Under the pieces are notes generated by a model that saw nothing but the letters and a program-made list of their open reading frames with translations, ran no database searches and had not been told where the DNA came from. From positions 496,001 through 560,000 of the forward strand of contig CAXRGQ010000007.1 in the NCBI GenBank assembly GCA_964230215.1: 64,000 nucleotides of DNA, read 5' to 3'. How positions within the stretch are numbered: the stretch's first letter is position 1; each line of letters starts with the position of its first letter. Made by a program: the position numbers and the translations under genes. Source of the DNA: JAUILH01 sp964230215. GTDB lineage: Bacteria; Bacteroidota; Bacteroidia; Flavobacteriales_D; JAUILH01. This document shows, one piece after another, positions 17,845 through 26,660 of this stretch.

Positions 17845-19605
17845 ATGGTCCTGACCTGCCTTTTTAAAGCTTATAGACAACCATTGTCACTATTTAACAC
17901 CATACGTAAATCAATTAGTTCATCACCATCTCGATTTGGTGTTGTGATCATTTCTTGTCTGTTTATTTATAAGTTTTTTGAATTTGGTGCATGGAATAAA
18001 AATGGTGTGATTATGCAGGATGTAGAAAGTTACTACTCATACCTACCGGCAACATTTATCTACAATGACCATGACCTTGGCTATGCACAGGAGGTTCAAC
18101 AGAAGTACCCAAACTTAGTGTTTTGGCATTATCAAATGTCAGAAATTGATAAGCCCGTGCAGAAGATGACTTGTGGTATGTCCATTATGTATGCCCCCTT
18201 CTTTTTTACGGCGCATGGGATTGCATCTATAGCTCCGGTAGAAGCAGACGGATACTCCAAAATCTATCATTTCTTTCTTGCCCTAGCAGGTCTTGTCTAC
18301 ACAATATTGGGTCTAGTCCTATTAAGAAAGATACTTGTGAGATGGTTTAGCGAGCTTGCGACAACGCTTGCACTACTATCTATTTATTTGGCTAGCAACA
18401 TTTACTATTACGTGATTTATGAGGGGGCAATGTCCCATATCTATAACCTGTTTTTGATTATTTGTTTATTACATTTTACCATTAGATATTATGAAAACAG
18501 ACACATTCGATTAGTGTTTGCCATCGGATTTGTTTCTGGTCTTCTTGTCCTAATCCGTCCAACAAACGTTCTATTCACTCTAATTTTTGTCTTGTATGGT
18601 CTATCCTCCAAAGAGACTATTATAGCTAGATACAAACTGCTTACTAAGCAATGGCACGACCTTGCATTAATGATAATCTCTGCTTTTTTGGTTTGTAGCC
18701 TACAGCTTATCTATTGGAAGATGCAGAGTGGATCATGGGTCTATTATTCTTACAACCAAGAGACTTTCTACTTTCTAAACCCACATATTCTTGATGGACT
18801 ATTCAGTTATAGAAAAGGTTATTTTGTGTACTCACCCTTAATGATACTTTCTCTTGTTGGTCTTCCTATAGCCATATATAGAAATAAAGAGCTGCGCGCC
18901 TCATTATTGATCATTTACCCACTGTTTATTTGGATTGTTTTTAGCTGGTGGTGTTGGTGGTATGGCGGGAGCTTTGGCAACCGAGCAATGATTGAATTAT
19001 GTGCGCTTGGTGTATTTGGGTTGACGGCCTTTTATCAATGGGGCATTTCCCTCTATAAGCACCTAAAAATTGCCTTTTTTGCGCTACTTGCATTGGCTGT
19101 TTTCCTGAATATATTTCAAACACACCAGTATGTGGTAAGCATGATTCACTATGATTCAATGACAAAAGAGGCCTATTGGCATATTTTTATGAAAAACTCT
19201 GTTGATCAAGATGAATTTGCGGAACTATTAATGCATCCCGACTTAGATAACGCAGGTCTGGGCAAGGAAGAGTATGTTGGATGGTCTAGTTTGGATAAAT
19301 CAAACCCTCAATCTGAAGAAGTTTTACTTTCAAACAATAATGACACATCCAATCAAATAACTTGCACACTTTATGGTTTTCATCAAGCCAAAAACGGCCA
19401 TCTATTATTGGTTTTTGATGAAGATGACCATTTTTTTAATGGGGCGATTTATATTGATACCATTAAAGCGGAAAGTCTACCTACCGTTAGGCACAATAGA
19501 TATATTAAGCAAGCACCCTCATTTGATGGAAATCTAAAATGCTACTTACGTTATAATGGAAGGGGCACTTTGTTTTATAAGGAATTTGGCGTGTATAAGA
19601 ACTAA
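17845..19605 (+). CDS. Polytopic membrane protein, GT-C (glycosyltransferase-like) fold
   Basis: This 586-residue protein has roughly ten hydrophobic helices between residues 30 and 430 and a soluble C-terminal tail of ~140 residues. The first periplasmic loop carries QDVESYYSYLPATFIY, in the position where GT-C transferases (PMT, ArnT and relatives) keep catalytic acidic residues. GFVSGLLVLIRPTNVLF later is a typical GT-C helix with the conserved Arg-Pro. The likely job is transfer of a sugar from polyprenyl phosphate outside the membrane, which would suit the GT2 at 1108 as donor maker (inference). It overlaps the convergent transpeptidase gene by 4 nt. Confidence 0.6.
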   Translation: MVLTCLFKAYRQPLSLFNTIRKSISSSPSRFGVVIISCLFIYKFFEFGAWNKNGVIMQDVESYYSYLPATFIYNDHDLGYAQEVQQKYPNLVFWHYQMSEIDKPVQKMTCGMSIMYAPFFFTAHGIASIAPVEADGYSKIYHFFLALAGLVYTILGLVLLRKILVRWFSELATTLALLSIYLASNIYYYVIYEGAMSHIYNLFLIICLLHFTIRYYENRHIRLVFAIGFVSGLLVLIRPTNVLFTLIFVLYGLSSKETIIARYKLLTKQWHDLALMIISAFLVCSLQLIYWKMQSGSWVYYSYNQETFYFLNPHILDGLFSYRKGYFVYSPLMILSLVGLPIAIYRNKELRASLLIIYPLFIWIVFSWWCWWYGGSFGNRAMIELCALGVFGLTAFYQWGISLYKHLKIAFFALLALAVFLNIFQTHQYVVSMIHYDSMTKEAYWHIFMKNSVDQDEFAELLMHPDLDNAGLGKEEYVGWSSLDKSNPQSEEVLLSNNNDTSNQITCTLYGFHQAKNGHLLLVFDEDDHFFNGAIYIDTIKAESLPTVRHNRYIKQAPSFDGNLKCYLRYNGRGTLFYKEFGVYKN

Positions 19606-20180
19606 GGCTTGATGATTATCGGTGTCTTGTTCACGATAACATAAGGGTAAATCTCTTCTACATCTTTGTTTTTCATCGATACACATCCCCAGGTCCAATT
19701 TTTTGCCTCATCTACCAAATAATCTTTGCCCTCAGGGACTCCATGAATCCCTATCTCACTTCCAATAGTTGCGTCTTCGGGAATTAAGCCCTTACTTTTG
19801 GCCTTCTGGTGCTTTTGCCAGGACTCTTTACTTGGGTAATCAACCCATAAAAACTTATTCCAGGATTTATGAGGATACTTATCTCTTATGTAAAACTTGC
19901 CCTCAGGTGTGCACATGTCCCCCTCGCAACGTTTATCATCGATAGGGTTTTTACCTAATACAATTGGATAAGATTTCACAATGGTGTCTGCAGCAACTAT
20001 ATGAAGTATATATTCACTTTTTATTACATGAATAGCTATATCATCGTCAGCAGAAATTAATTGATCCAATGGCACATGATAATTCTTAAACACCACATTA
20101 CGATCATTCCCTTCTTCGATTGATGAACAGGCTACCAATAAAAACAGAAAATAGACAAGATATACCCCTCTCACAATCAC
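19602..20180 (-). CDS. L,D-transpeptidase (YkuD) lipoprotein
   Basis: The start is GTG at 20180. The signal ends in a lipobox, LLVAC (Cys18). The YkuD catalytic domain has IGIHGVPEG (His146) and, 20 residues on, WTWGCVSMKN (catalytic Cys166). This matches the family H-x(n)-[ST]-x-G-C pattern, except that the usual Arg after the cysteine is Met/Lys here. The substrate-side segment contains CEGDMCTPEGKFYI, as in ErfK/YbiS-type proteins. It should cross-link peptidoglycan or attach proteins to it in the periplasm. Confidence 0.85.
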   Translation of the reverse strand: MIVRGVYLVYFLFLLVACSSIEEGNDRNVVFKNYHVPLDQLISADDDIAIHVIKSEYILHIVAADTIVKSYPIVLGKNPIDDKRCEGDMCTPEGKFYIRDKYPHKSWNKFLWVDYPSKESWQKHQKAKSKGLIPEDATIGSEIGIHGVPEGKDYLVDEAKNWTWGCVSMKNKDVEEIYPYVIVNKTPIIIKP

Positions 20181-20225
20181 TGCTACGTTTCTACATGAAT
20201 AAAGTTCGTAGATTAATGTATCTTC

Positions 20226-21260
20226 ATGCTATTAAGCGACCAGATGTCAAGTATAATAAAACATATTAGTTATTATTTACCTCAAGAGGTACTTGATAAT
20301 AAGGCATTAGAAAGTGATTTTCCAGGTATTTCGCGCGATGAAAACCTTCAAAAAATCGGTATATCAGAGCGAAGAATTATTGACAAGCATGAAACAGCGT
20401 CTGATTTGGCTTATAAAGCAGCTCAGGCCTTATTTAAAGAAGCTCAAATCGCTCCATCAGAAATAGATGTTTTACTTTTCTGTGCTCAAGAATTTGATCA
20501 TTACACACCGGCAACAGCCTGTTTGCTTCAAGATAGACTTGGGATAGGCACTAACTGCGCAAGCCTAGATTATAATCAGGGATGTACCGGCTTTGTATAT
20601 GGGTTAAGTTTGGCTGATGGATTTATACGCAATAGCGGTGCAAAAAATGTACTTTTAATCACAAGTTCAGCCGTAAGTAAAATGCTTCACAAAAAGGACA
20701 AAAACTCGCGCTATGTTTTTGGGGATGGGGCTGCAGCAACTTTAGTTCAAAAAAGCGATACTGCGCGGGACCTCAGCTTCAACTTTAAAACAGATGGCTC
20801 TAGAGGGAAGTATATCAAAGTTGAAGATGGTGGAGCTCGAAATCCAATAAATGAGCAATCCTATAATAAGTTGAGCGACGAATTCGGAAATGTATATTCA
20901 AAAGCAAACGTTTTTATGAATGGTACAGCCGTATTTGTTTTAGCTATTAAGACCGTACCTGGTTACGTATTGAATGAACTAACAAACAGAGGTTTAACCA
21001 TAGATGATGTTGATTATTTTGTCTTTCACCAAGCGAACGCCTTTATGCTGAATACGTTGCGAAAAAAGCTCTCCATACCCGAAGAAAAATTTATTATTAG
21101 CATGGATAATACGGGGAATACTGTTTCAGCTACGATTCCAATTGCCTTAAGAAATAGTTTAGATGAGGGCAAACTAAAAAATGGTGACAGAATTATGCTA
21201 GTTGCTTTCGGCACTGGCTTTACCTGGGCATCAACTATAATTGAATGGCGCTTAGTCTAA
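20226..21260 (+). CDS. 3-oxoacyl-ACP synthase III (KAS III/FabH-like)
   Basis: Complete thiolase-fold ketosynthase with the full Cys-His-Asn triad: Cys120 in DYNQGCTGFVYGL, His268 in FVFHQANAF and Asn298 in DNTGNTVSATIP. ATG 20226 gives a six-residue lead; ATG 20244 (MSSIIKHISYYLP) matches the usual N-terminus and is just as likely. Its C-terminal third aligns closely with the truncated copy at the window start, so they are paralogues. With glycosyltransferases and sulfotransferases around it, a role in acyl decoration of a glycan or a special lipid is more likely than housekeeping FabH (inference). Confidence 0.9.
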   Translation: MLLSDQMSSIIKHISYYLPQEVLDNKALESDFPGISRDENLQKIGISERRIIDKHETASDLAYKAAQALFKEAQIAPSEIDVLLFCAQEFDHYTPATACLLQDRLGIGTNCASLDYNQGCTGFVYGLSLADGFIRNSGAKNVLLITSSAVSKMLHKKDKNSRYVFGDGAAATLVQKSDTARDLSFNFKTDGSRGKYIKVEDGGARNPINEQSYNKLSDEFGNVYSKANVFMNGTAVFVLAIKTVPGYVLNELTNRGLTIDDVDYFVFHQANAFMLNTLRKKLSIPEEKFIISMDNTGNTVSATIPIALRNSLDEGKLKNGDRIMLVAFGTGFTWASTIIEWRLV

Positions 21261-22196
21261 TCTTACTTTGTCTTGTAGGCGCTCGTAATACCTTCCCCAG
21301 AACCCACTCATACCAGGCTTTTTTGGCTTAATTCTTTTCTTAAACAAATGCTTAATGTCATGTTTAAAAATGCTTGGATAATGAATCGTGGGGTTCATTA
21401 GCCATCTAAAATGTCGACTACAAAACCATCTGTGAGAACCAGGAAATTTAGCTATATCAATAGCTGGCGTTAGTTGCTTTGCCGCAGATTTAAACAATAA
21501 TTTATTATGATTAAGGTATTGATGATTGCCCCAATTGCGAACCAAGTCATAACCAATGTGCTGTGTAAGATGAAGATTTCCGAATAGCTTAAAATTTGCA
21601 CTATGGGCTAATAGATTGTAGAACAAGGTATTTCCAACATGTGGGATACCAATGCACACATCCGCTAAATTCATTTTTTCATAAACCGATCTATGTATTA
21701 AGAAACAATCATTACCTGAATGATACAGTCCACTATCTGCATACCTTAGGTTAGTTGACTCGCTTCTTAAGTAACTTTCATCAATTCTCCTTCGATTTAT
21801 TACAGCCGCATCAATACCCGTAGCTGCAATATCATCTAAACACGCATAAAAGTATGGCAGTACTGCAATATCAACATTCGTATAAACCAAGTAGTCCACT
21901 GATTCATCGTTAAAGCCATGATCCAAAATGTCACTCAGTAAAGGCAATTTCTTTTCCGTACAACTAGAATTTATATCGCAAACTGAGCGCTGGAGAATAC
22001 TTGTTTTATCAAAGAAATCAGGCACGCTTGTAACATCTTCTTCAAAACAGCTAGCATGTAATTCAATTCTAAGTCCAGTGCTCTCCTTGGCATAGTTTCG
22101 AGCACGCTGCATACTCTCATATGTTATTTGCTGTGCCACATGATGCTCACTGCCTTTAGATGCATTAAAGGGGTTCAGAATATGCGCTATTTTCAT
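21252..22196 (-). CDS. Glycosyltransferase-like protein, GT-A type, unclassified
   Basis: Start set at ATG 22196 (MKIAHILNPFNA); the longer frame adds 17 residues without support. The N-terminus resembles the first Rossmann strand of sugar-nucleotide enzymes. VDYLVYTNVDIAVLPYFY in the middle has a possible D-x-D-like site (NVDI), and an acceptor-side half follows (NDCFLIHRSVYEKM, GNLHLTQHIGYD). These suggest a GT-A fold, but I cannot assign a family. It is transcribed against its neighbours in the glycan region and is divergent from the sulfotransferase at 22256 with ~60 bp between. Its end overlaps the KAS III end by 9 nt. Confidence 0.5.
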   Translation of the reverse strand: MKIAHILNPFNASKGSEHHVAQQITYESMQRARNYAKESTGLRIELHASCFEEDVTSVPDFFDKTSILQRSVCDINSSCTEKKLPLLSDILDHGFNDESVDYLVYTNVDIAVLPYFYACLDDIAATGIDAAVINRRRIDESYLRSESTNLRYADSGLYHSGNDCFLIHRSVYEKMNLADVCIGIPHVGNTLFYNLLAHSANFKLFGNLHLTQHIGYDLVRNWGNHQYLNHNKLLFKSAAKQLTPAIDIAKFPGSHRWFCSRHFRWLMNPTIHYPSIFKHDIKHLFKKRIKPKKPGMSGFWGRYYERLQDKVRLD

Positions 22197-22255
22197 CACG
22201 CTTAAAGATATGTGAAAAATCTCAGTTCTGATTTTAATTTCATACATTGCTTGTC

Positions 22256-23041
22256 ATGGCGGTATCTGACTGGCTTAAAAAAGGTAAAAACGCACTCTTT
22301 CGATCCGACGGCAGTGTCACAAGCAAATTGATTGGTGAAATCCGCGATACGGATACTTTTATCTGTTCGTATCCAAAATCGGGCAACACATGGCTTAGAT
22401 TTATCATTGCAAATGGCTTAAGCAACGAAGAAATAAGCTTGATTTCTGTTAACAAACATGTTCCTGACATCTATAATTTTAGCAAAGAAATAAAATCAGC
22501 AGAGGGTCCTAGGTATATTAAAACGCATCATCCAGAATTCAGTCATTTCCCTTCATGCATTTGCATTACGAGGGACTATCGTGATGTGTTGGTCTCGTAT
22601 TATCATTATCTTAAAGGACATGGAAATAACATCAGCTGGGATCACTTTATAAATAGCTCCGAATTACTAAGCAGACCCTTCGGCTATTGGTATCAACACG
22701 TAGCCTTAGCTAAAAAACATCAAGCTGAACATCCCAAGCAAATACTAGTTCTCCGGTATGAAGATTTGCTGGATAACTCAAAAGAGCTCATCAAGTCAAT
22801 ATTTAATTATTTGAATATTACTCCCATTAAGCCAATTGAACAAATTGATGCGCTCTGTCGATTTGATACATTGGTCGATAACGAAAAGAAAAACGGCAAA
22901 CTTTCAAAAAGCCCCGACTTCACATTTTTTAGACAAGGAGACAAAAAACAATGGGAAAGCTATATGAGCGACACTGAATGGAGGACCTACTTGAACGATA
23001 AGGAGAAGCATGCAATGGAGAGTTTAGGATATGCACTTTGA
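22256..23041 (+). CDS. Sulfotransferase, Sulfotransfer_1 type
   Basis: The PAPS 5'-phosphosulfate loop is CSYPKSGNTWLRF, and ITRDYRDVLVSYYHY is the 3'-phosphate motif. The late LRYEDLLDN and FRQGDKKQWESYM segments complete the cytosolic sulfotransferase pattern, the last with the G-x-x-x-x-W variant near the C-terminus. ATG 22256 is preferred to the in-frame TTG at 22247. This family differs from the two at 3374-4914, so the glycan region has at least two separate sulfotransferase lineages. It overlaps the next gene by TTGA. Confidence 0.85.
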   Translation: MAVSDWLKKGKNALFRSDGSVTSKLIGEIRDTDTFICSYPKSGNTWLRFIIANGLSNEEISLISVNKHVPDIYNFSKEIKSAEGPRYIKTHHPEFSHFPSCICITRDYRDVLVSYYHYLKGHGNNISWDHFINSSELLSRPFGYWYQHVALAKKHQAEHPKQILVLRYEDLLDNSKELIKSIFNYLNITPIKPIEQIDALCRFDTLVDNEKKNGKLSKSPDFTFFRQGDKKQWESYMSDTEWRTYLNDKEKHAMESLGYAL

Positions 23042-23922
23042 TACACTTAGACATGTACCCACCAAACAAACTGCACCATAGAATATACAACAGCTACTGC
23101 TATAACAAGATAGTAAAGAATGCATTGGTGCCGTTAACGTTTAACGCCCCAAGTGACACGAGTGCGGTTTGGCTGACCGGCTTGTTTCGATCTGGAACAA
23201 CTATTCTCTCTAAATGTCTGGAGCTTTGCGGAGCTAACTTTGGGCCAACAGAAGATTTACTCCAGAGCAAAGGAGCAAGAGCATCATTAGCGCCAGATGG
23301 TTTTTTGGAAAACTATATGTTTATGGAATATTCCGTTTTTCAACTTTATCATGCTGGTGGTTGGGGAGATATAGAGCCTTCTAAACCATTTAAAAACCCC
23401 GTTGATATTAAACACGACGAGTTTGTTGACCATTGTGTGCGCAAAATGCACGATGATCGCATCTCTAATATAAACAAAGTGCGACTTCTTAAGTCTTATG
23501 GGCCAAACAATCTAGACCAGTATTTAAATTCATTTGATACTGATAAACCCTACGTTAAGAACCCTCATTTTTGTCTTATGGCAGATCATTTAAAGCAGTG
23601 GTGGCCGAACAGTAAGTTTGTGGTCATATTTAAACACCCCGCGCATGCTATAGAAAGTGCCAAAAAGGTAAGTCCAAGGGTGGATGAAACCCTATATAAT
23701 AGCTATTACTCCAAGCTCATTGGACAAAAAAACGTTCATTTAGTATTCTATAATGAGCTAATTTCTCACACTGAAAAAATTATCTCAGCCCTGTGCCAAG
23801 AACTATCATTAGAATTTAATAGTGACTGCCTAGGTCTGATTAACAAAAATTCAGCAATTTTTAGTGATGGCTCGGATAATACAGTGTTTAATGAGCTCAT
23901 GAGCAATCGAGTTGGACAATGA
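23038..23922 (+). CDS. Sulfotransferase-family protein (P-loop GLFRSGTT)
   Basis: The start is TTG at 23038 in a 4-nt overlap with the previous stop, in keeping with other overlaps in this run; ATG 23053 is the alternative. WLTGLFRSGTTILSKCLELCG is a sulfotransferase-type P-loop, and KFVVIFKHPAHAIESAKK is the expected 3'-phosphate-binding strand-helix. In the latter, the usual Arg-[DHN]-P is Lys-His-Pro. It is therefore more divergent than its neighbours and PAPS use is likely but not certain. It overlaps the GT4 gene by ATGA. Confidence 0.65.
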   Translation: MIHLDMYPPNKLHHRIYNSYCYNKIVKNALVPLTFNAPSDTSAVWLTGLFRSGTTILSKCLELCGANFGPTEDLLQSKGARASLAPDGFLENYMFMEYSVFQLYHAGGWGDIEPSKPFKNPVDIKHDEFVDHCVRKMHDDRISNINKVRLLKSYGPNNLDQYLNSFDTDKPYVKNPHFCLMADHLKQWWPNSKFVVIFKHPAHAIESAKKVSPRVDETLYNSYYSKLIGQKNVHLVFYNELISHTEKIISALCQELSLEFNSDCLGLINKNSAIFSDGSDNTVFNELMSNRVGQ

Positions 23923-25013
23923 AAATAGTGCATGTATCTACATATCAAACAGGAGGTGCGGCTATAGCTGCTAGAAGGCTTCACCAACTCATGCTTAAGA
24001 ATGGCATTAACTCTAAATTAATTGTCTTATATAAAACAATTGATGAAGAAGAAGTATATGATTTTAGAGATGCCCTAAGTAGCTCAAAGAAGCTGATGAC
24101 CAAAGTCAATAACAAGCTATATACTTTAAAGCAAAGTCAAAGACTAAAACAAATGAACGAGCTTTTCAGTCCAGTAAACACAGCTTGGAAATTGGAGGAT
24201 CATCCACTCATCCAGTCTGCTGATATTGTTCACCTACATTGGGTTGAGGGTTTTGTGAATGTATATTCTTTTCTAGATAACTGTCCAGCTAAAATAGTAT
24301 GGACATTGCATGATTTTGCTCCCATTTCTGGAGGTGAACATTACCCGGGCTCAGGATATCAGCCTGATGACAAACGAATCGCAAAGACGGCGGCAGCAGT
24401 TAATAAAGGCAAACTTAGTTTTATCGCCCCATCCGAATACATGTTGCGCAATGTGCCCTATCAAACATGCTCTACACATATTCCTAATGCCCCAGATATA
24501 GATAATTACAACTCAATTAACCGACCTGTCTACAGCAATACTATCTTGTATATTAACGCTGACCTTAATTACAAAAGAAAAGCTCATGATTTAGTTGAAG
24601 CAACTTTGTTTGAGCTTGATCAAACCGAAAAACTTGTTTCAATTGGAGCATTTATTCCAAAGAAGGGTAAGCACATTCCAGCATGTAATGACCCTAAAGT
24701 TATCGCAAGCGAATTAAAACGTGCTAAGCTTCTACTATTTCCAACACGTAACGATAACTTGCCCAACATGGCTATTGAATCCATTCTGTGCGGAACACCT
24801 GTTTTGAGTCACAAGGTTGGCGGTGTTCCAGAAATAATCAATGCAAGCAATGGCTACCTTTGTGAAGCAGGTTCCGAAATGACGCTCAATGATGTACATC
24901 AAGCCATGCAAACAAACTCCCACGAAGAAATTGCAAGAGAAGCAGTAAAATCCTTTAATCCCACTACAATTTTAAATCAGCATTTGGATTATCTTCAGCG
25001 CGTTTGTAGATAA
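23919..25013 (+). CDS. Family 4 glycosyltransferase
   Basis: GT-B enzyme. The N-terminal domain begins MKIVHVSTYQTGGAAIAARRLHQLM (the first 20 residues with the GGA loop are diagnostic). The C-terminal GT1 domain has ESILCGTPVLSHKVGGVPEII, including the E-x7-E sugar-nucleotide motif region. It is probably the last gene of the 22256-25013 run, which starts with sulfotransferases. Its last 50 bases also encode the end of the convergent mscS gene, an unusually long convergent overlap. Confidence 0.88.
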   Translation: MKIVHVSTYQTGGAAIAARRLHQLMLKNGINSKLIVLYKTIDEEEVYDFRDALSSSKKLMTKVNNKLYTLKQSQRLKQMNELFSPVNTAWKLEDHPLIQSADIVHLHWVEGFVNVYSFLDNCPAKIVWTLHDFAPISGGEHYPGSGYQPDDKRIAKTAAAVNKGKLSFIAPSEYMLRNVPYQTCSTHIPNAPDIDNYNSINRPVYSNTILYINADLNYKRKAHDLVEATLFELDQTEKLVSIGAFIPKKGKHIPACNDPKVIASELKRAKLLLFPTRNDNLPNMAIESILCGTPVLSHKVGGVPEIINASNGYLCEAGSEMTLNDVHQAMQTNSHEEIAREAVKSFNPTTILNQHLDYLQRVCR

Positions 25014-25515
25014 CAGAAATCGATTTCTGTAAGATTACGTTGTTAGGAATGCTAACATCTTCTCCATTATCTGTTCTTAGTTTAATAAAGAAGAACGCTA
25101 TGTCTTTTACTGTTCCCTCTAAAGGCATGTCCTTGTCTAGAACCTTAATATAGGAGCCAATTTTCATGGGATGGCTGAAGAATAAAATCATACTCGCAGT
25201 AATATTGGACAGAATAGACCAGGCTGCAAAGAATGCAACACCTAAAATAGTAGCCGTTGATGATATGAACAGCATAACCTGACTTGAGTTAACGCCCCAA
25301 ACAGCAAGTAAGACGATAATTATCGCAATCAGAAAAAAGAGATTGAGCATTTTTGCTATTAAGACTTTTCTATCTAGGGTAAAATCAAGGCTTCTGATAC
25401 GCCTTAAGGCCACCTTATTCGCCAGAAATTTCATGACGTACAGGACAGCCACCGCCACGATTGTGCTAACCACCTTTAAATCATACTCTTGAATAAACTC
25501 TCTAAAGTCGCTCAT
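24964..25515 (-). CDS. Small-conductance mechanosensitive channel, MscS family
   Basis: The start is ATG 25515 (MSDFREF); the longer frame starts at TTG. At ~183 residues it is a minimal MscS. It has three hydrophobic helices (about 13-33, 55-75, 80-100), then the pore-following beta domain SNITASMILFFSHPMKIGSYIKVLDKD. A short C-terminal portion with DNGEDVSIPNNVILQKSI follows. The C-terminal alpha/beta cage is truncated compared with E. coli MscS (286 aa), as is common in Bacteroidota. The product releases solutes on hypo-osmotic shock. Confidence 0.88.
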   Translation of the reverse strand: MSDFREFIQEYDLKVVSTIVAVAVLYVMKFLANKVALRRIRSLDFTLDRKVLIAKMLNLFFLIAIIIVLLAVWGVNSSQVMLFISSTATILGVAFFAAWSILSNITASMILFFSHPMKIGSYIKVLDKDMPLEGTVKDIAFFFIKLRTDNGEDVSIPNNVILQKSISVIYKRAEDNPNADLKL

Positions 25516-25663
25516 TGATATCAATTTTTTGCAAGATTACTACCTATCCCTAATATACACAACAGAATGTAGACACTAATATTTTTTATTTTTTTGATGA
25601 TAAACTATCTAAGTGTATAAAAAAAAGTTCTACCATTGCTCGGTAAATATTTTTTAGAGTAAA

Positions 25664-26656
25664 ATGAAGATTTGTTTTATCATGTATCCGTGGGAGCGCG
25701 TGAATCCTAAGCAAGATTCAACCCTGCGTATTATTCATGAATCAGTAAGTAGAGGACATGAGGTTGCTATCACTCACCCCTACAACCTAACTATTAGAGA
25801 CAGTGTTACACTTAGTCAGTGTAAAAACATTATAGTAAATGGCAAAGTAAGCAGTAGAGTACCGCATTTTTATAAAACAGTACAGTTTGAGTCTGAAATG
25901 CGCCAGTTAAATGAGTTTGATGTGATATTTATGCGCGATAATCCACCAATGGATCCTTTAGTGCTAAATTTCTTGGACTCTATTAAAGATGACGTGTTCA
26001 TTATTAATGCAATTGATGGGCTTAGAGAAGCCAATAATAAAATATACACGGCGGCCTATTATGATCCCGACAGAGAGCTAATACCTGTTACTCACGTATC
26101 GAAAAATATTGAGTATTTACAGCGTATAATCGAGGAATCTCCCAGCGATAAAATGATAATGAAGCCGCTTGATGGTATGGGAGGAAGTGGTGTAATCGTG
26201 ATTGAAAAATCTGCAATGCACAACATAAAGTCTTTGCTTGAATTCTATATTCATAGAGATAAAAACACCAGCAACTATGTTATCCTTCAGGAATATGTAG
26301 AGGGAGCTGAGAATGGAGATGTCCGTGTTTTGATGCTCGGTGGCAAACCAATTGGGGCCTTAAGAAGAAGACCTGCAAAAGGAGATGCACGTTCAAATAT
26401 TTCGGCTGGTGGAAGTGTAGAAAAATACAAGCTTACCGCTGCGGATAAAATGCTATGTAAAAAGATTGGTGAAAAACTCGTTAGAGACGGTATTTATTAT
26501 GCAGGCTTGGACATTATCGGAGGTAAACTAATTGAAGTAAACGTTATGAGTCCTGGAACTATAACGGATATTAACAAGCTGAACAACACCAAGATTCAAT
26601 CTAAAATTATAGACTACTTAGAAGGTGTTGTGGCAGGTAAAATCATACTAAAGTAA
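25664..26656 (+). CDS. gshB: Glutathione synthetase-like ATP-grasp ligase
   Basis: The order of motifs follows GshB. The N-terminal substrate domain has RDNPPMDP, and INAIDGLREANNKIY matches the NxPxxLRxxNEK site. The ATP-grasp core has MIMKPLDGMGGSGVIVIE and ILQEYVEGAENGDVRVLMLGGKPIGALRR, ending with the metal-binding GLDIIGGKLIEVNVMSPG. Length (330 aa) is standard. No gshA is in the window, and the next gene, 4 nt downstream, is an amidohydrolase/DUF1704 fusion. The true product may therefore be glutathione or another small gamma-glutamyl or peptide compound. The symbol reflects homology, not proven substrate. Confidence 0.8.
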   Translation: MKICFIMYPWERVNPKQDSTLRIIHESVSRGHEVAITHPYNLTIRDSVTLSQCKNIIVNGKVSSRVPHFYKTVQFESEMRQLNEFDVIFMRDNPPMDPLVLNFLDSIKDDVFIINAIDGLREANNKIYTAAYYDPDRELIPVTHVSKNIEYLQRIIEESPSDKMIMKPLDGMGGSGVIVIEKSAMHNIKSLLEFYIHRDKNTSNYVILQEYVEGAENGDVRVLMLGGKPIGALRRRPAKGDARSNISAGGSVEKYKLTAADKMLCKKIGEKLVRDGIYYAGLDIIGGKLIEVNVMSPGTITDINKLNNTKIQSKIIDYLEGVVAGKIILK

Positions 26657-26660
26657 GACT

